From NCBI RefSeq assembly GCF_015461845.1, contig NZ_JACOPW010000002.1, forward strand, positions 744,001-808,000: a DNA stretch of 64,000 nt. The letters are read 5' to 3'. Of the stretch, positions 7,479 to 18,732 are shown piece after piece. The number at the start of each line of letters is the position of its first letter. Position 1 is the stretch's first letter. The notes under the pieces are model-generated. The model was not told the origin of the DNA. It saw only the letters and a program-made list of their open reading frames with translations, and did not search any database. Source of the DNA: Pseudomonas mucoides (lineage in GTDB: Bacteria > Pseudomonadota > Gammaproteobacteria > Pseudomonadales > Pseudomonadaceae). The position numbers and the translations under genes are program-made.

Positions 7479-9320
7479 TCAAGGTTGGGTCAACTGGCGG
7501 TACAGCTGCGGCAATCGCAGGGGTAATTGCTCGGGCTGACGGATCAAGGTGTAGCCATTGGCGCCGAACATGTAAGGCAGGTAATCCCCGGCCTCGTGAT
7601 CAATCGTGATGCAAAACGGCGTCAACCCCTTGCGCCGCGCCTCCAGCACCGCTTCGCGGGTGTCTTCAACGCCGTAACGTCCCTCGTACAAGTCCAGATC
7701 GTTCGGTTTGCCATCCGTGAGCAATAGCAACAGTTTGCTGCGGCGCTTGCTCTTGCCCAGCAGTTGGGTGGCCTGGCGGATGGCGGCGCCCATGCGCGTG
7801 TAATAACCCGGTTTTAGCCCTTGAATACGACCGCGGGTGCTGTCGTCATAACGCTGGGTGAAAGACTTGAGTTCCTGCATCCGCACTTGATGACGGCGCA
7901 ACGAGGAAAACCCGTACAGGGCGAAATCATCACCGAGCACCGACAGGGTCTCACCGAACAGCAGCAAGCTGTCGCGGATGACATCAATCACCCGATGCTC
8001 ATCGTTCAAGTGCGCGTCGGTGGACATCGACACATCGGCCAGCAACAGGCACGCCAGGTCACGGCGTGTCTGCCGTTGTTCCATGAATAAACCGCGTTCC
8101 GCACACTGGCCATGCTCGCGTTCAACGTGAAAATCCAGCCAGGCCTGCATATCCAGTTCAGACCCTTGGGGTTGCTGGCGTAACCATTGGCGGTCATTGC
8201 GCAGATGCTCGAACTGGCGCCGCAGACGGTGCGCCGAAGCTTTCAGCCGTGGCGGCAGTGGCTGCGCCTCGCAGTCCCGGGGCACCATCATTTGCAGATT
8301 GACGAAGGCGTCTTGCATCTGCTGTTTGCGATAGTCCCACTCCGGCAACTTGATGCCCTCGCCCAGGGGAATATCGTCGACATCGGCCGGCGGTAAATCC
8401 AGGTGCAGCTTGAGGCCGCCGCCCTTGCGCAGACGGGTGCGCGACAGGCTCAACTCGTCGAGATCCTCGGCGACTTTGGCCGCGTCCGGGTCCTCACTGT
8501 CGTCCGACCAGCGATCCAGGTCCACGTGTTCGGTCCAGCTGAACAGGTTCTCCAGACGCACGATTAACAACCCGCCATCGCGGGTGCTTTCATCGATCCG
8601 CTTGGCGCGTTTGCTTGCGCCCTTTTGCTCACCGGGAGGGGTCGTCAACGATTCTTCGGACTCCTCCCCCAGGTCGGCAGCCTGCGGGCTCGCGAGGTTT
8701 TGCGGCGGGTACAACCACAGCGGCAACGGCCACGCGGCCCGTTCGCTGCGGGGAAAATGTTCGACACTGCCGGGCTCGCGCAGCGCCTGGCATAACGCCC
8801 GTTCCAGGGCCGCTTCGCCACGACTCAATGTGGCCGGATCCGGGCGCAATTGCAGGTGAGCATCGACCAGGCGTTTGTACCGGGTACGCAACGCGGGATA
8901 ACGCCGTAACAGCAGTTGCGTCCAGCGTTGATTGTCCCGGCCCCAGTGCCGCATTTGGCCGGCCTGTGCCGCCAGCAAGGCGAGCCAACGATAGAGTTCC
9001 TCGTTCAGTGCGATTTCGGGAAACACCGCGAGGCTCGACGGCAGACGAAGGTTGCTCGCGTCGCACCACGCCAGGGGCACTTGCTTGCAGGTACCGGCGA
9101 TCTGCTGCAGCACATTGCGCCGCAACAGCAGATCGCGGTCACTGGCGGCTTCGACACCGATGCCACTGGCGCCGCCCATGGCGCGAAACAGCAGCGCCAG
9201 CGGACGTTGCTGGCTGGCCAGTTCGACGCGTGCCTCGGGGAAGTCCGGGCTGGCGCGCCGGGTGATGAAGCGATGCCAGACGCTGCCGACCCACTCTTCC
9301 AGTTCGACGGTAAAGGCCAT
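7479..9320 (-). CDS. norD: Nitric oxide reductase activation protein NorD
   Basis: A 613-residue cytoplasmic protein that works with the AAA+ ATPase NirQ/NorQ to activate NO reductase, probably by inserting its non-haem iron. A von Willebrand A domain fills the C-terminal third, with the metal-site motif DVSMSTDA, a conserved threonine region and LLLLTDGKPND. The middle is charged and poorly structured. The start is the second of two near ATGs (9318-9320): AAGGG lies eight bases upstream of it. Length equals the P. aeruginosa protein (about 612). It follows norB on the same strand, but a strong terminator lies between them. Confidence 0.93.
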   Translation of the reverse strand: MAFTVELEEWVGSVWHRFITRRASPDFPEARVELASQQRPLALLFRAMGGASGIGVEAASDRDLLLRRNVLQQIAGTCKQVPLAWCDASNLRLPSSLAVFPEIALNEELYRWLALLAAQAGQMRHWGRDNQRWTQLLLRRYPALRTRYKRLVDAHLQLRPDPATLSRGEAALERALCQALREPGSVEHFPRSERAAWPLPLWLYPPQNLASPQAADLGEESEESLTTPPGEQKGASKRAKRIDESTRDGGLLIVRLENLFSWTEHVDLDRWSDDSEDPDAAKVAEDLDELSLSRTRLRKGGGLKLHLDLPPADVDDIPLGEGIKLPEWDYRKQQMQDAFVNLQMMVPRDCEAQPLPPRLKASAHRLRRQFEHLRNDRQWLRQQPQGSELDMQAWLDFHVEREHGQCAERGLFMEQRQTRRDLACLLLADVSMSTDAHLNDEHRVIDVIRDSLLLFGETLSVLGDDFALYGFSSLRRHQVRMQELKSFTQRYDDSTRGRIQGLKPGYYTRMGAAIRQATQLLGKSKRRSKLLLLLTDGKPNDLDLYEGRYGVEDTREAVLEARRKGLTPFCITIDHEAGDYLPYMFGANGYTLIRQPEQLPLRLPQLYRQLTQP

Positions 9321-9344
9321 GATCATTGCCCTTTTTTGTAAAGC

Positions 9345-9375
9345 AAAAAAACGGCCCGCTGTATCAGCCGGGCCG
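9345..9375 (-). terminator. Rho-independent terminator between norB and norD
   Basis: On the minus strand CGGCCCG pairs with CGGGCCG around a ten-base loop and is followed by seven T residues. It begins 25 bases after the norB stop and ends 25 bases before the norD start, so it should limit readthrough into norD. Confidence 0.85.
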
Positions 9376-9399
9376 ACCTTTTCTAGCCGTGCCAGCGGC

Positions 9400-10830
<1,431 letters not shown>

Positions 10831-11271
10831 TTAGCCCTCCTTGTTTGGCGGCCAGCCATTGGTGTTGATGTTCGAGCTCCATTTGAGGAACTCGGCGATG
10901 TCATCCACCTCCTGGTCGCTCAACTTGAATTGCGGCATCGCGCGCCGGCCGGGTACGCCCAATGGCTGCATTTTCATCCAGGCATGCAGAAAGGGTTTGA
11001 AGCCCGCTTCCCCACCGCGCCGCTGGAACACATTGCCCAGCTCAGGCGCAAAGTAGGCGCCCTCGCCCAGCAGCGTGTGGCAGCCGATGCAGTTGTTTTG
11101 CTCCCAGACCAACTTTCCGCGCACCACGGATTCGGTGAGTTGCGCCTCATTACTGCGGGCTGGAAAGGTCTGTTCCGTGTGATAGGTCAAGGCCAGGAAT
11201 ATCAGGAAGAAGAAGATGCTTCCCCCGAAATAGATGTTCCTGGCCATGCCTTTGGTGAAGGTCTCTGACAT
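10831..11271 (-). CDS. norC: Nitric oxide reductase cytochrome c subunit NorC
   Basis: A 146-residue membrane-anchored c-type cytochrome that passes electrons to NorB. One N-terminal helix (IYFGGSIFFFLIFLAL) anchors it and the haem motif CIGCH follows, with a distal methionine in RRAMPQF. The start MSETFTKGM is chosen: AGAGGAAG precedes it, and an in-frame upstream ATG would lie within the predicted -10 element. An ideal DNR box lies 58 bases upstream of the start codon. It is the first gene of norCB(D). Confidence 0.95.
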   Translation of the reverse strand: MSETFTKGMARNIYFGGSIFFFLIFLALTYHTEQTFPARSNEAQLTESVVRGKLVWEQNNCIGCHTLLGEGAYFAPELGNVFQRRGGEAGFKPFLHAWMKMQPLGVPGRRAMPQFKLSDQEVDDIAEFLKWSSNINTNGWPPNKEG

Positions 11272-11328
11272 GGTCGCTTCCTCTTTGCTTGGCCCGTCCA
11301 TGATAGGAAGCGAAGGGTTGAAACCTGC

Positions 11329-11342
11329 TTGATGGCGATCAA
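11329..11342 (-). promoter_or_regulatory. ANR/DNR box of norC
   Basis: TTGAT-GGCG-ATCAA is a perfect FNR-family box. A -10 element TATCAT (minus strand, 11300-11305) lies at the right distance, giving a start near 11293 and a leader of about 22 bases before norC. Confidence 0.9.
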
Positions 11343-11390
11343 GAAAGTCAGATGGTTTTGGTCGGGTATTACACTTGAGCCCTACTCGGT

Positions 11391-11425
11391 CCCTGTAGCA
11401 GCTGGCGAAGCCTGCTGCTACAGGG
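11391..11425. repeat. Long inverted repeat downstream of nirP
   Basis: CCCTGTAGCAGCtggcgaag and its inverted arm (GCTGCTACAGGG) form a near-perfect 35-base hairpin five bases past the nirP stop. The core resembles a second REP family, also seen near 46.9 and 54.7 kb. It could end the nirQOP transcript, though it has no T run on the minus strand. Confidence 0.6.
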
Positions 11426-11430
11426 ATTGG

Positions 11431-11688
11431 TTAACGGAACGACACCAGTGTCAGGCCTACCACCGTCGCCAACACCAGCGCCCAGCTCAACATCAACCGC
11501 CGCCACAGTCGCGGTGCGTGGCGCATCTCCATGAAGCCGTCGGTGATCAGCCAGGCCTTGCCGACCGCCACCAGCAAGATGGCCATCGACAGCAGCGATG
11601 TCGCGCCAACGTGCGCCAGGACGACAGTGCACACACTTAACGTGGCAAGCGCCGCCCAACAGACGAGCAATACCCTGGAAACAGACAT
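11431..11688 (-). CDS. nirP: NirP/NorF-like small membrane protein
   Basis: An 85-residue protein with three predicted helices and the look of the cytochrome oxidase subunit IV family (AWLITDGFMEMRHAPRLWRRL signature). In P. aeruginosa nirQ-nirO-nirP form one operon; NirP corresponds to NorF, an accessory subunit associated with NO reductase activity. The position directly after nirO (gap of ten bases) supports the name. Its exact role is not established. Confidence 0.8.
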   Translation of the reverse strand: MSVSRVLLVCWAALATLSVCTVVLAHVGATSLLSMAILLVAVGKAWLITDGFMEMRHAPRLWRRLMLSWALVLATVVGLTLVSFR

Positions 11689-11698
11689 GAAAACCTCG

Positions 11699-12286
11699 TC
11701 AACTCAGCACGTAGACCAGCGGAAACAGCATGACCCAGATCAGATCGACCATGTGCCAATAGAGCACGCCGGATTCAAAACCGCTGCGCTTGCTGGCGTC
11801 ATACAAGCCACGGCGACAGCGCTCCGCGAGCCACCCGAGAATGACCATGCCGAGCAGTACGTGGAGAAAATGAAAACCGGTGAGGATCCAGTAGAGGGTG
11901 AAAAAGGTGTTGTGCTCCATGCCCAGCCCCGAGGCGAGCAAGTGCCGGTATTCCGTGAGTTTCAGCACCACGTAAACACTGGCGACGAGTAACGCCATCA
12001 GCAGGAAGACCGCACTGTGACGCGGCCGCGAGCGCCTGACTTGCGCTTGCGCCAGCGCGGCGAACAGCCCCGCAGTGAGCAGGCTCAGGGTCATCGCCAA
12101 CCCGGTTGAGGTGTTCAGCAACAGGCGGCTTTCACTGAACATCTGCGGCTTGATCGCTTGGGTCACGGCGAACGCCAGGATCAGGATGGCGAACACCGAC
12201 AGCTCGGCCAGAATGAAAAACCACATCGCCAGATCGCCCGGCAAGTGACGGCGCAAGACGCCCGTGGACTCAGCCGAAGTGGACAT
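11699..12286 (-). CDS. nirO: NirO/NorE, cytochrome c oxidase subunit III-like protein
   Basis: A 195-residue membrane protein with five predicted helices, related to haem-copper oxidase subunit III (motifs GDLAMWFFILAELSVFA, FTLYWILTGFHFLHVLLG, YWHMVDLIWVMLFPLVY). It is an accessory factor for NO reductase assembly or activity, and catalytic residues are not expected. The ATG at 12284-12286 (MSTSAESTG) is chosen over a TTG one codon upstream. The gene overlaps the end of nirQ by 17 bases, implying coupled translation. Confidence 0.88.
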   Translation of the reverse strand: MSTSAESTGVLRRHLPGDLAMWFFILAELSVFAILILAFAVTQAIKPQMFSESRLLLNTSTGLAMTLSLLTAGLFAALAQAQVRRSRPRHSAVFLLMALLVASVYVVLKLTEYRHLLASGLGMEHNTFFTLYWILTGFHFLHVLLGMVILGWLAERCRRGLYDASKRSGFESGVLYWHMVDLIWVMLFPLVYVLS

Positions 12287-13073
12287 CAACCACGTCCATC
12301 AGCGCGGCAACGGTCAACGGATCGTCGCTCAGCGGCTCGGCCAGGCAGGCCATGCAGGCCTCACGCGGGCTCATGCCGGAGCGGATCATGCGCGCGGTAA
12401 AAATCAGCAGCCGCGTTGAGGCGACCTCTTCCAGATCATGTTGATCGAGCCGGCGCAGCGCCTGGCCCAACCGCACCACTTGCGCCGCCAGCGCGTTGTC
12501 CACCTGGGCTTCCCGGGCCACGATACGTTCCTCGTCGGCCACCGGTGGATAGCCGAAACGCATCGCCACGAAACGCTGGCGGGTGCTGGGTTTCATGCCT
12601 TTGAGCAGGTTCTGGTAACCGGGGTTGTAGGAGACCACCAGCATGAAGGACGGCGGCGCCTTCAGCACTTCGCCGGTGCGTTCCAGGAACAGTTCACGAC
12701 GATCATCGGCCAATGGATGCAACACCACCACGGTGTCCTGACGCGCCTCGACCACTTCGTCGAGGTAACAGATGCCGCCTTCACGCACCGCGCGGGTCAG
12801 CGGTCCGTCCTGCCACCAGGTGCCCTGGGCACCGATCAGGTGGCGGCCGATCAGGTCGGCCGCGCTCAGATCGTCATGACAAGCCACGGTGTACAGCGGC
12901 AGTTTCAGCCGATGGGCCATGTGCTGGACGAAACGGGTTTTGCCGCAGCCCGTCGGCCCCTTGATCAGTACTGGCATGCCGTGACGCCAGGCTTGTTCGA
13001 ACAGCACCTCCTCATTATTGAGCGGTTGGTAGAAGGGTTCGGTCGGGTGTTCGCAAGGCTGGATACGGTCCAT
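12270..13073 (-). CDS. nirQ: MoxR-type AAA+ ATPase NirQ/NorQ
   Basis: A 267-residue AAA+ ATPase that partners NorD to activate NO reductase (and in P. aeruginosa affects NirS). Walker A is GPTGCGKTRF (about residue 42), Walker B GICYLDEVVEA, sensor-1 region VVSYNPGYQ and an arginine finger in PSTRQRFVAM. The MDRIQPCEHP start is chosen; AGGCAG precedes it and the longer reading frame would run into the promoter region. It is divergent from nirS across about 200 bases with one good DNR box, and leads nirQ-nirO-nirP. Confidence 0.93.
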   Translation of the reverse strand: MDRIQPCEHPTEPFYQPLNNEEVLFEQAWRHGMPVLIKGPTGCGKTRFVQHMAHRLKLPLYTVACHDDLSAADLIGRHLIGAQGTWWQDGPLTRAVREGGICYLDEVVEARQDTVVVLHPLADDRRELFLERTGEVLKAPPSFMLVVSYNPGYQNLLKGMKPSTRQRFVAMRFGYPPVADEERIVAREAQVDNALAAQVVRLGQALRRLDQHDLEEVASTRLLIFTARMIRSGMSPREACMACLAEPLSDDPLTVAALMDVVDVHFG

Positions 13074-13153
13074 GGCTGCCTGTTCCAAAAGCGGATTCAA
13101 GGAACACGCTACGGTCCCCTGCGACAACCTGGCAAGTGAGATGGCCGACAAAC

Positions 13154-13167
13154 TTGATCGTCGTCAA
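13154..13167. promoter_or_regulatory. ANR/DNR box between nirQ and nirS
   Basis: TTGAT-CGTC-GTCAA is one base off the ideal palindrome. A class II start toward nirS would fall near 13202, with a weak TAGCCT at 13191-13196; toward nirQ it would fall near 13119. No second box is seen, so one site may serve both genes. Confidence 0.85.
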
Positions 13168-13193
13168 GCGAACAATGGCCTGCTCGGGCATAG

Positions 13194-14963
<1,770 letters not shown>

Positions 14964-14987
14964 GCTCCATCAATGCAAGGAAACACC

Positions 14988-15302
14988 ATGAAAAATACTC
15001 TGTTTTCACTGTTCGCCCTGACCGCTGCGCTGAGTGTGCAACCGGTCATGGCCCAAGACGCGCTGGAGCTGTTCAAGAGCAAACCCTGCGCAGCCTGTCA
15101 TTCCATCGACACCAAGATTGTCGGCCCTGCGCTCAAGGATGTAGCGGCCAAGAACGCTGGCGTACCCGGAGCCGTGGACACCCTCGCGAGCCACATCAAG
15201 AACGGTACACAAGGCAACTGGGGGCCGATGCCCATGCCGGCCAACCCGGTGACTGAAGAAGAAGCGAAAATTCTCGCGACTTGGGTACTGACACTCAAAT
15301 AA
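14988..15302 (+). CDS. nirM: Cytochrome c551 NirM
   Basis: A 104-residue periplasmic cytochrome that donates electrons to NirS. The signal peptide ends at MAQDA, giving an 82-residue mature protein as in P. aeruginosa c551. Haem motif CAACH and the distal methionine in [16 protein letters not shown] are present. AAGGA lies before the ATG. It begins 24 bases after nirS. Confidence 0.95.
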   Translation: MKNTLFSLFALTAALSVQPVMAQDALELFKSKPCAACHSIDTKIVGPALKDVAAKNAGVPGAVDTLASHIKNGTQGNWGPMPMPANPVTEEEAKILATWVLTLK

Positions 15303-15321
15303 CCGCCTGGAGGGCGTCTTG

Positions 15322-15645
15322 ATGGTGTATCGACACGCTGTGATGCTGACGGCCCTCCTCCTCATTTGCGCAACCGCGGTTGCGGCGCCGGACGCCCAGC
15401 GTCAGGCACAACTCGAACACTTGCTGACCCAGGACTGCGGCGCCTGCCATGGACTGCACCTGACTGGCGGGCTAGGCCCCGAACTGACGCGCGTAGCGCT
15501 GGCCGGCAAATCCAGAGACAGCCTGATTACCACCGTCGCCCAAGGTCGGCCCGGCACCGCGATGCCCGGTTGGGCTCCGCTGCTCAGCCCCGGCGACATC
15601 CGATGGCTGGTCGATCTACTTCTCCAGGGATATCCCGCACCATGA
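15322..15645 (+). CDS. nirC: c-type cytochrome NirC
   Basis: A 107-residue periplasmic monohaem cytochrome with a signal peptide (to about residue 22, AVAA) and CGACH; a distal methionine lies in GTAMPGW. NirC is known as an alternative electron donor to NirS and is implicated in haem d1 maturation. GGAGGG lies seven bases before the ATG; a TTG just upstream is less likely. Its stop overlaps the nirF start (ATGA). Confidence 0.93.
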   Translation: MVYRHAVMLTALLLICATAVAAPDAQRQAQLEHLLTQDCGACHGLHLTGGLGPELTRVALAGKSRDSLITTVAQGRPGTAMPGWAPLLSPGDIRWLVDLLLQGYPAP

Positions 15646-16820
15646 TCCGTTCAATCCTGCTGTCAGCGGCGACCGGGCTGTTGTTGTCCGCTTGCGTTCA
15701 GCCACCATTGCGTGGCACCGGCGACTTGGGCCTGGTCGTGGAGCGCGCCACCGCAAGCGTACAAATCATCGAAAGCGACACCCACACCGCGCTGGCCCGA
15801 CTCGAGGGTTTTGGCGACCTGTCCCATGCCTCGGTGGTGTTCTCCCGTGACCAGCGCTATGCCTATGTGTTCGGGCGCGACGGCGGATTGAGCAAAATCG
15901 ACTTGCTGACCTGGCGTATCGACCATCGCGTCATCCAGGGCGGCAACAGCATTGGTGGCGCCATCAGTCAGGACGGCAAGCTGATTGCCGTGTCCAACTA
16001 CGTGCCCGGCGGGGTCAAGGTGTTCGATGCCGACACCCTGCAACTGGTGGCCGATATTCCAGCTACGCCCCTGGTCGATGGCAGCAAACGCTCACGGGTG
16101 GTCGGGCTGGTCGACGCGCCGGGGCAACGTTTTGTCTTCAGCCTGTTCGATACCGGCGAGATCTGGACCGCCGATTTCAGTCAGGGCAGCACGCCGCAGA
16201 TCAGCCGCTTCACCGGTATCGGCCAGCAACCCTATGACGCCCTGATTACTCCCGATGGGCGCTACTACATGGCCGGCCTGTTCGGTGAAGACGGCATGGC
16301 CCAACTCGACCTCTGGCACCCGGAGCGCGGCGTGCAGCGTGTACTCGGCGACTACGGACGCGGCCAGGCGAAACTCCCGGTCTACAAGATGCCGCACCTG
16401 GAAGGCTGGGCTGTCGCTGACAACCAGGCCTTCGTGCCCGCCGTCGGCCGGCATCAAGTGTTGGTGATGGATTCACGCACCTGGCAGCAGACCGCTGTGA
16501 TTCCGGTGGCCGGCCAACCGGTGTTCGTCACGTCGCGCCCGGACGGTCGGCAGCTGTGGGTCAACTTCGCCTACCCGGACAACGATCGGGTTCAGGTTAT
16601 CGACACCGAAACCCACGCTGTGGTCGCCGACCTGCGCCCCGGGCCAGCGGTGCTGCACATGGAATTCACCGCACGCGGCGACCAATTGTGGCTGTCATTA
16701 CGCGACGGTGATCAGATCCAGGTCTGGGATCCGTACCGTCTGCAGCTGCTGAGCACCCTGCCCGCCAGAGCACCGAGCGGCATCTTCTTCAGCAGTCGCG
16801 CGCAGAAAATGGGGTATTGA
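15642..16820 (+). CDS. nirF: Haem d1 biosynthesis protein NirF
   Basis: A 392-residue periplasmic beta-propeller protein similar to the d1 domain of NirS. It acts late in haem d1 synthesis; the Paracoccus enzyme forms dihydro-haem d1 before NirN introduces the last double bond. The N-terminus MIRSILL...LLLSAC is a lipoprotein signal with a lipobox cysteine at about residue 18, so it is anchored in the membrane. No CXXCH is present, as expected. The start overlaps nirC by four bases. A far longer frame upstream is a shadow of nirC. Confidence 0.94.
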   Translation: MIRSILLSAATGLLLSACVQPPLRGTGDLGLVVERATASVQIIESDTHTALARLEGFGDLSHASVVFSRDQRYAYVFGRDGGLSKIDLLTWRIDHRVIQGGNSIGGAISQDGKLIAVSNYVPGGVKVFDADTLQLVADIPATPLVDGSKRSRVVGLVDAPGQRFVFSLFDTGEIWTADFSQGSTPQISRFTGIGQQPYDALITPDGRYYMAGLFGEDGMAQLDLWHPERGVQRVLGDYGRGQAKLPVYKMPHLEGWAVADNQAFVPAVGRHQVLVMDSRTWQQTAVIPVAGQPVFVTSRPDGRQLWVNFAYPDNDRVQVIDTETHAVVADLRPGPAVLHMEFTARGDQLWLSLRDGDQIQVWDPYRLQLLSTLPARAPSGIFFSSRAQKMGY

Positions 16821-16821
16821 A

Positions 16822-17280
16822 ATGGACCTTGAACGACTCAGCCGCCAACTCATCGACCGCTTCCAGCACGGCATGCCACTGTGCCCGTCACCGTACAAAG
16901 AGATGGCAAGAATTCTCGGCTGCCGCGAATCCCAGGTGATGGCCTGCCTGGAAGAAATGGATCAGGCCGGCACCCTTTCACGCATCGGCCCGGTGTTTGA
17001 ACACAGCCGTGCCGGGGCCAGCACCCTCGCCGCCCTCGCCGTGCCCGCCGAACACCTGCAACAGGTGGCCGAGCGCGTTAGTCAGTACCCGGAGGTCAAT
17101 CACAACTACGCACGGGAGCATTTTTACAACCTGTGGTTTGTGTTGACAGGCCCTGATCGCCAACACATCGACCGCGTGCTCAAAGCGCTTGAGAACGACA
17201 CCGGCCTCATGCCGCTGGACCTGCCGATGTTGACCGCCTATTGCATCGACCTGGGCTTTGCCCTGGGAGAACACCCATGA
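16822..17280 (+). CDS. nirD: Siroheme decarboxylase subunit NirD
   Basis: A 152-residue AsnC/Lrp-like protein. NirD, NirL, NirG and NirH convert sirohaem to 12,18-didecarboxy-sirohaem in the cytoplasm. The winged-helix part includes SPYKEMARILGC and the second domain carries the family segment HNYAREHFYNLWFVLTG with the catalytic-region histidine and tyrosine. It starts one base after the nirF stop region and ends in a four-base overlap with nirL. Confidence 0.93.
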   Translation: MDLERLSRQLIDRFQHGMPLCPSPYKEMARILGCRESQVMACLEEMDQAGTLSRIGPVFEHSRAGASTLAALAVPAEHLQQVAERVSQYPEVNHNYAREHFYNLWFVLTGPDRQHIDRVLKALENDTGLMPLDLPMLTAYCIDLGFALGEHP

Positions 17281-17792
17281 AGCCAGGTTTGAGCCCGCAA
17301 CAAGCGCTGGCGCTGCGACGACACCTCGAGGGCGGGTTGCCGCTGGTGCCGCGCCCCTATCAGGCCCTCGCCGAACGGATAAACACCGACGAAAACCAGG
17401 TACTCGAACAAATGCGCGAATGGAGCGAGCAAGGGCTTTTTCGCCGTATCGGCCTGGTGCTGCACCATCGAGCGCTGGGCTTTACCGCCAACGCCATGCT
17501 GGTGCTGGATATTCCCGATGCGCTGATCGACGAAGTCGGCCAGCGCCTGGGGCGAGCCCCCGGCATTAACCTCTGCTATCAACGGCCCCGGCGTTTGCCG
17601 CAATGGCGGTTCAACCTGTTTTGCATGGTGCACGGGCGGCTACGTGATCAGGTGGAGGCGCACATCCAGGCGCTGCTGGAAGAACATTTGCTCAGCGACT
17701 TGCCCCACCAACTGCTGTTCAGCACCCAGGTTTTCAAGCAGTGCGGCGGCCGTTTTGCGCCCTCGCGCACCGGAGCACCGACCCATGGATGA
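17277..17792 (+). CDS. nirL: Siroheme decarboxylase subunit NirL
   Basis: A 171-residue AsnC-like paralogue of NirD, NirG and NirH. The winged helix includes VPRPYQALAERIN and the second domain has CYQRPRRLPQWRFNLFCMVHGR, the NirL/NirH variant of the motif. ATG at 17277 overlaps the nirD stop (ATGA). The C-terminus is somewhat longer than in NirD. The nirG start lies inside its last codons. Confidence 0.92.
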   Translation: MKPGLSPQQALALRRHLEGGLPLVPRPYQALAERINTDENQVLEQMREWSEQGLFRRIGLVLHHRALGFTANAMLVLDIPDALIDEVGQRLGRAPGINLCYQRPRRLPQWRFNLFCMVHGRLRDQVEAHIQALLEEHLLSDLPHQLLFSTQVFKQCGGRFAPSRTGAPTHG

Positions 17793-18228
17793 CCTCGACC
17801 GCCGGCTGATCAACCGTTTGCAATTGGGCTTGCCGCTGGTGCGCCACCCCTGGCGAGTATTGGCGGCCGAACTGCAGAGCAGCAGCACTGAACTCCTCGA
17901 CCGATTGCACACCCTGCTCGCTGATGGCGTGCTCACACGCTTCGGCCCGATGTTCGACATTGAACGGCTGGGCGGCGCCTTCACCCTCGCCGCGTTGGCG
18001 GTGCCGGAAGAACGTTTCGATGACGTCGCCGAACAGCTCAATGGCCTGCCGGAAGTGGCGCACAACTACCGACGCGAACACGCCTGGAACATGTGGTTCG
18101 TACTTGGCTGCGCGACCGAAGAAGGCATCGCCGAGACACTGCAGCGCATCGAAACCCTGACCGGCCTGTCCCTGCTCAACCTGCCTAAAGAGGAGACCTA
18201 CCATGTCGGTCTGTATTTCCCGGTCTGA
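17785..18228 (+). CDS. nirG: Siroheme decarboxylase subunit NirG
   Basis: A 147-residue NirD-type subunit. It shares HNYRREHAWNMWFVLG with NirD and opens MDDLDRRLINRLQLGLPLV. The ATG at 17785 overlaps the nirL end by eight bases. The open frame upstream of this codon is a nirL shadow and looks unlike the family. NirG pairs with NirH in the same way NirD pairs with NirL. Confidence 0.92.
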   Translation: MDDLDRRLINRLQLGLPLVRHPWRVLAAELQSSSTELLDRLHTLLADGVLTRFGPMFDIERLGGAFTLAALAVPEERFDDVAEQLNGLPEVAHNYRREHAWNMWFVLGCATEEGIAETLQRIETLTGLSLLNLPKEETYHVGLYFPV

Positions 18229-18706
18229 AGACACCCTCGCCCAGCGTCTGATTGCATTGACCCAGGCCGGTCTGCCGTTGCTGGATGACCCGTGGGCGTG
18301 GCTCGCCGAACAATTGGAATTAAGCATCCAATCCACCCTGGACCTGCTTAAGCGCTTGCAGGCCGAGGGCGCGATTCGGCGCATTGCCGCCGTACCCAAT
18401 CACTACCGACTGGGCTATCGCCACAACGGCATGACGGTCTGGGATGTGCGAGACACCGACATACCGCGCCTCGGCGCACTGATCGGCGCGCAGCCTTTCG
18501 TCAGCCACTGCTATCGCCGCCCGCGCCGAACCGGATGGCGCTACAACCTGTTCGCCATGGTGCATGGCCGCAGCCGCGATGAGATCAACAGCTACCGCGA
18601 GCACCTGCGCTACTTGTTGGGCGAGGCCTGTGTTGCCGACGAGATGCTGGTGAGCAGCCGCATCCTGAAGAAAACCGGCTTGCGCTTGCCACCCGTTTTA
18701 CGCTGA
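18203..18706 (+). CDS. nirH: Siroheme decarboxylase subunit NirH
   Basis: A 167-residue NirL-type subunit with CYRRPRRTGWRYNLFAMVHGR. GAGGAGACC lies just before the ATG, inside the end of nirG, so the genes overlap by 26 bases. Having all four separate subunits D, L, G and H matches P. aeruginosa and P. stutzeri rather than species with a fused NirDL. Confidence 0.92.
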   Translation: MSVCISRSEDTLAQRLIALTQAGLPLLDDPWAWLAEQLELSIQSTLDLLKRLQAEGAIRRIAAVPNHYRLGYRHNGMTVWDVRDTDIPRLGALIGAQPFVSHCYRRPRRTGWRYNLFAMVHGRSRDEINSYREHLRYLLGEACVADEMLVSSRILKKTGLRLPPVLR

Positions 18707-18732
18707 ACACGCCCCGACTCAAGGAGAGTTGC

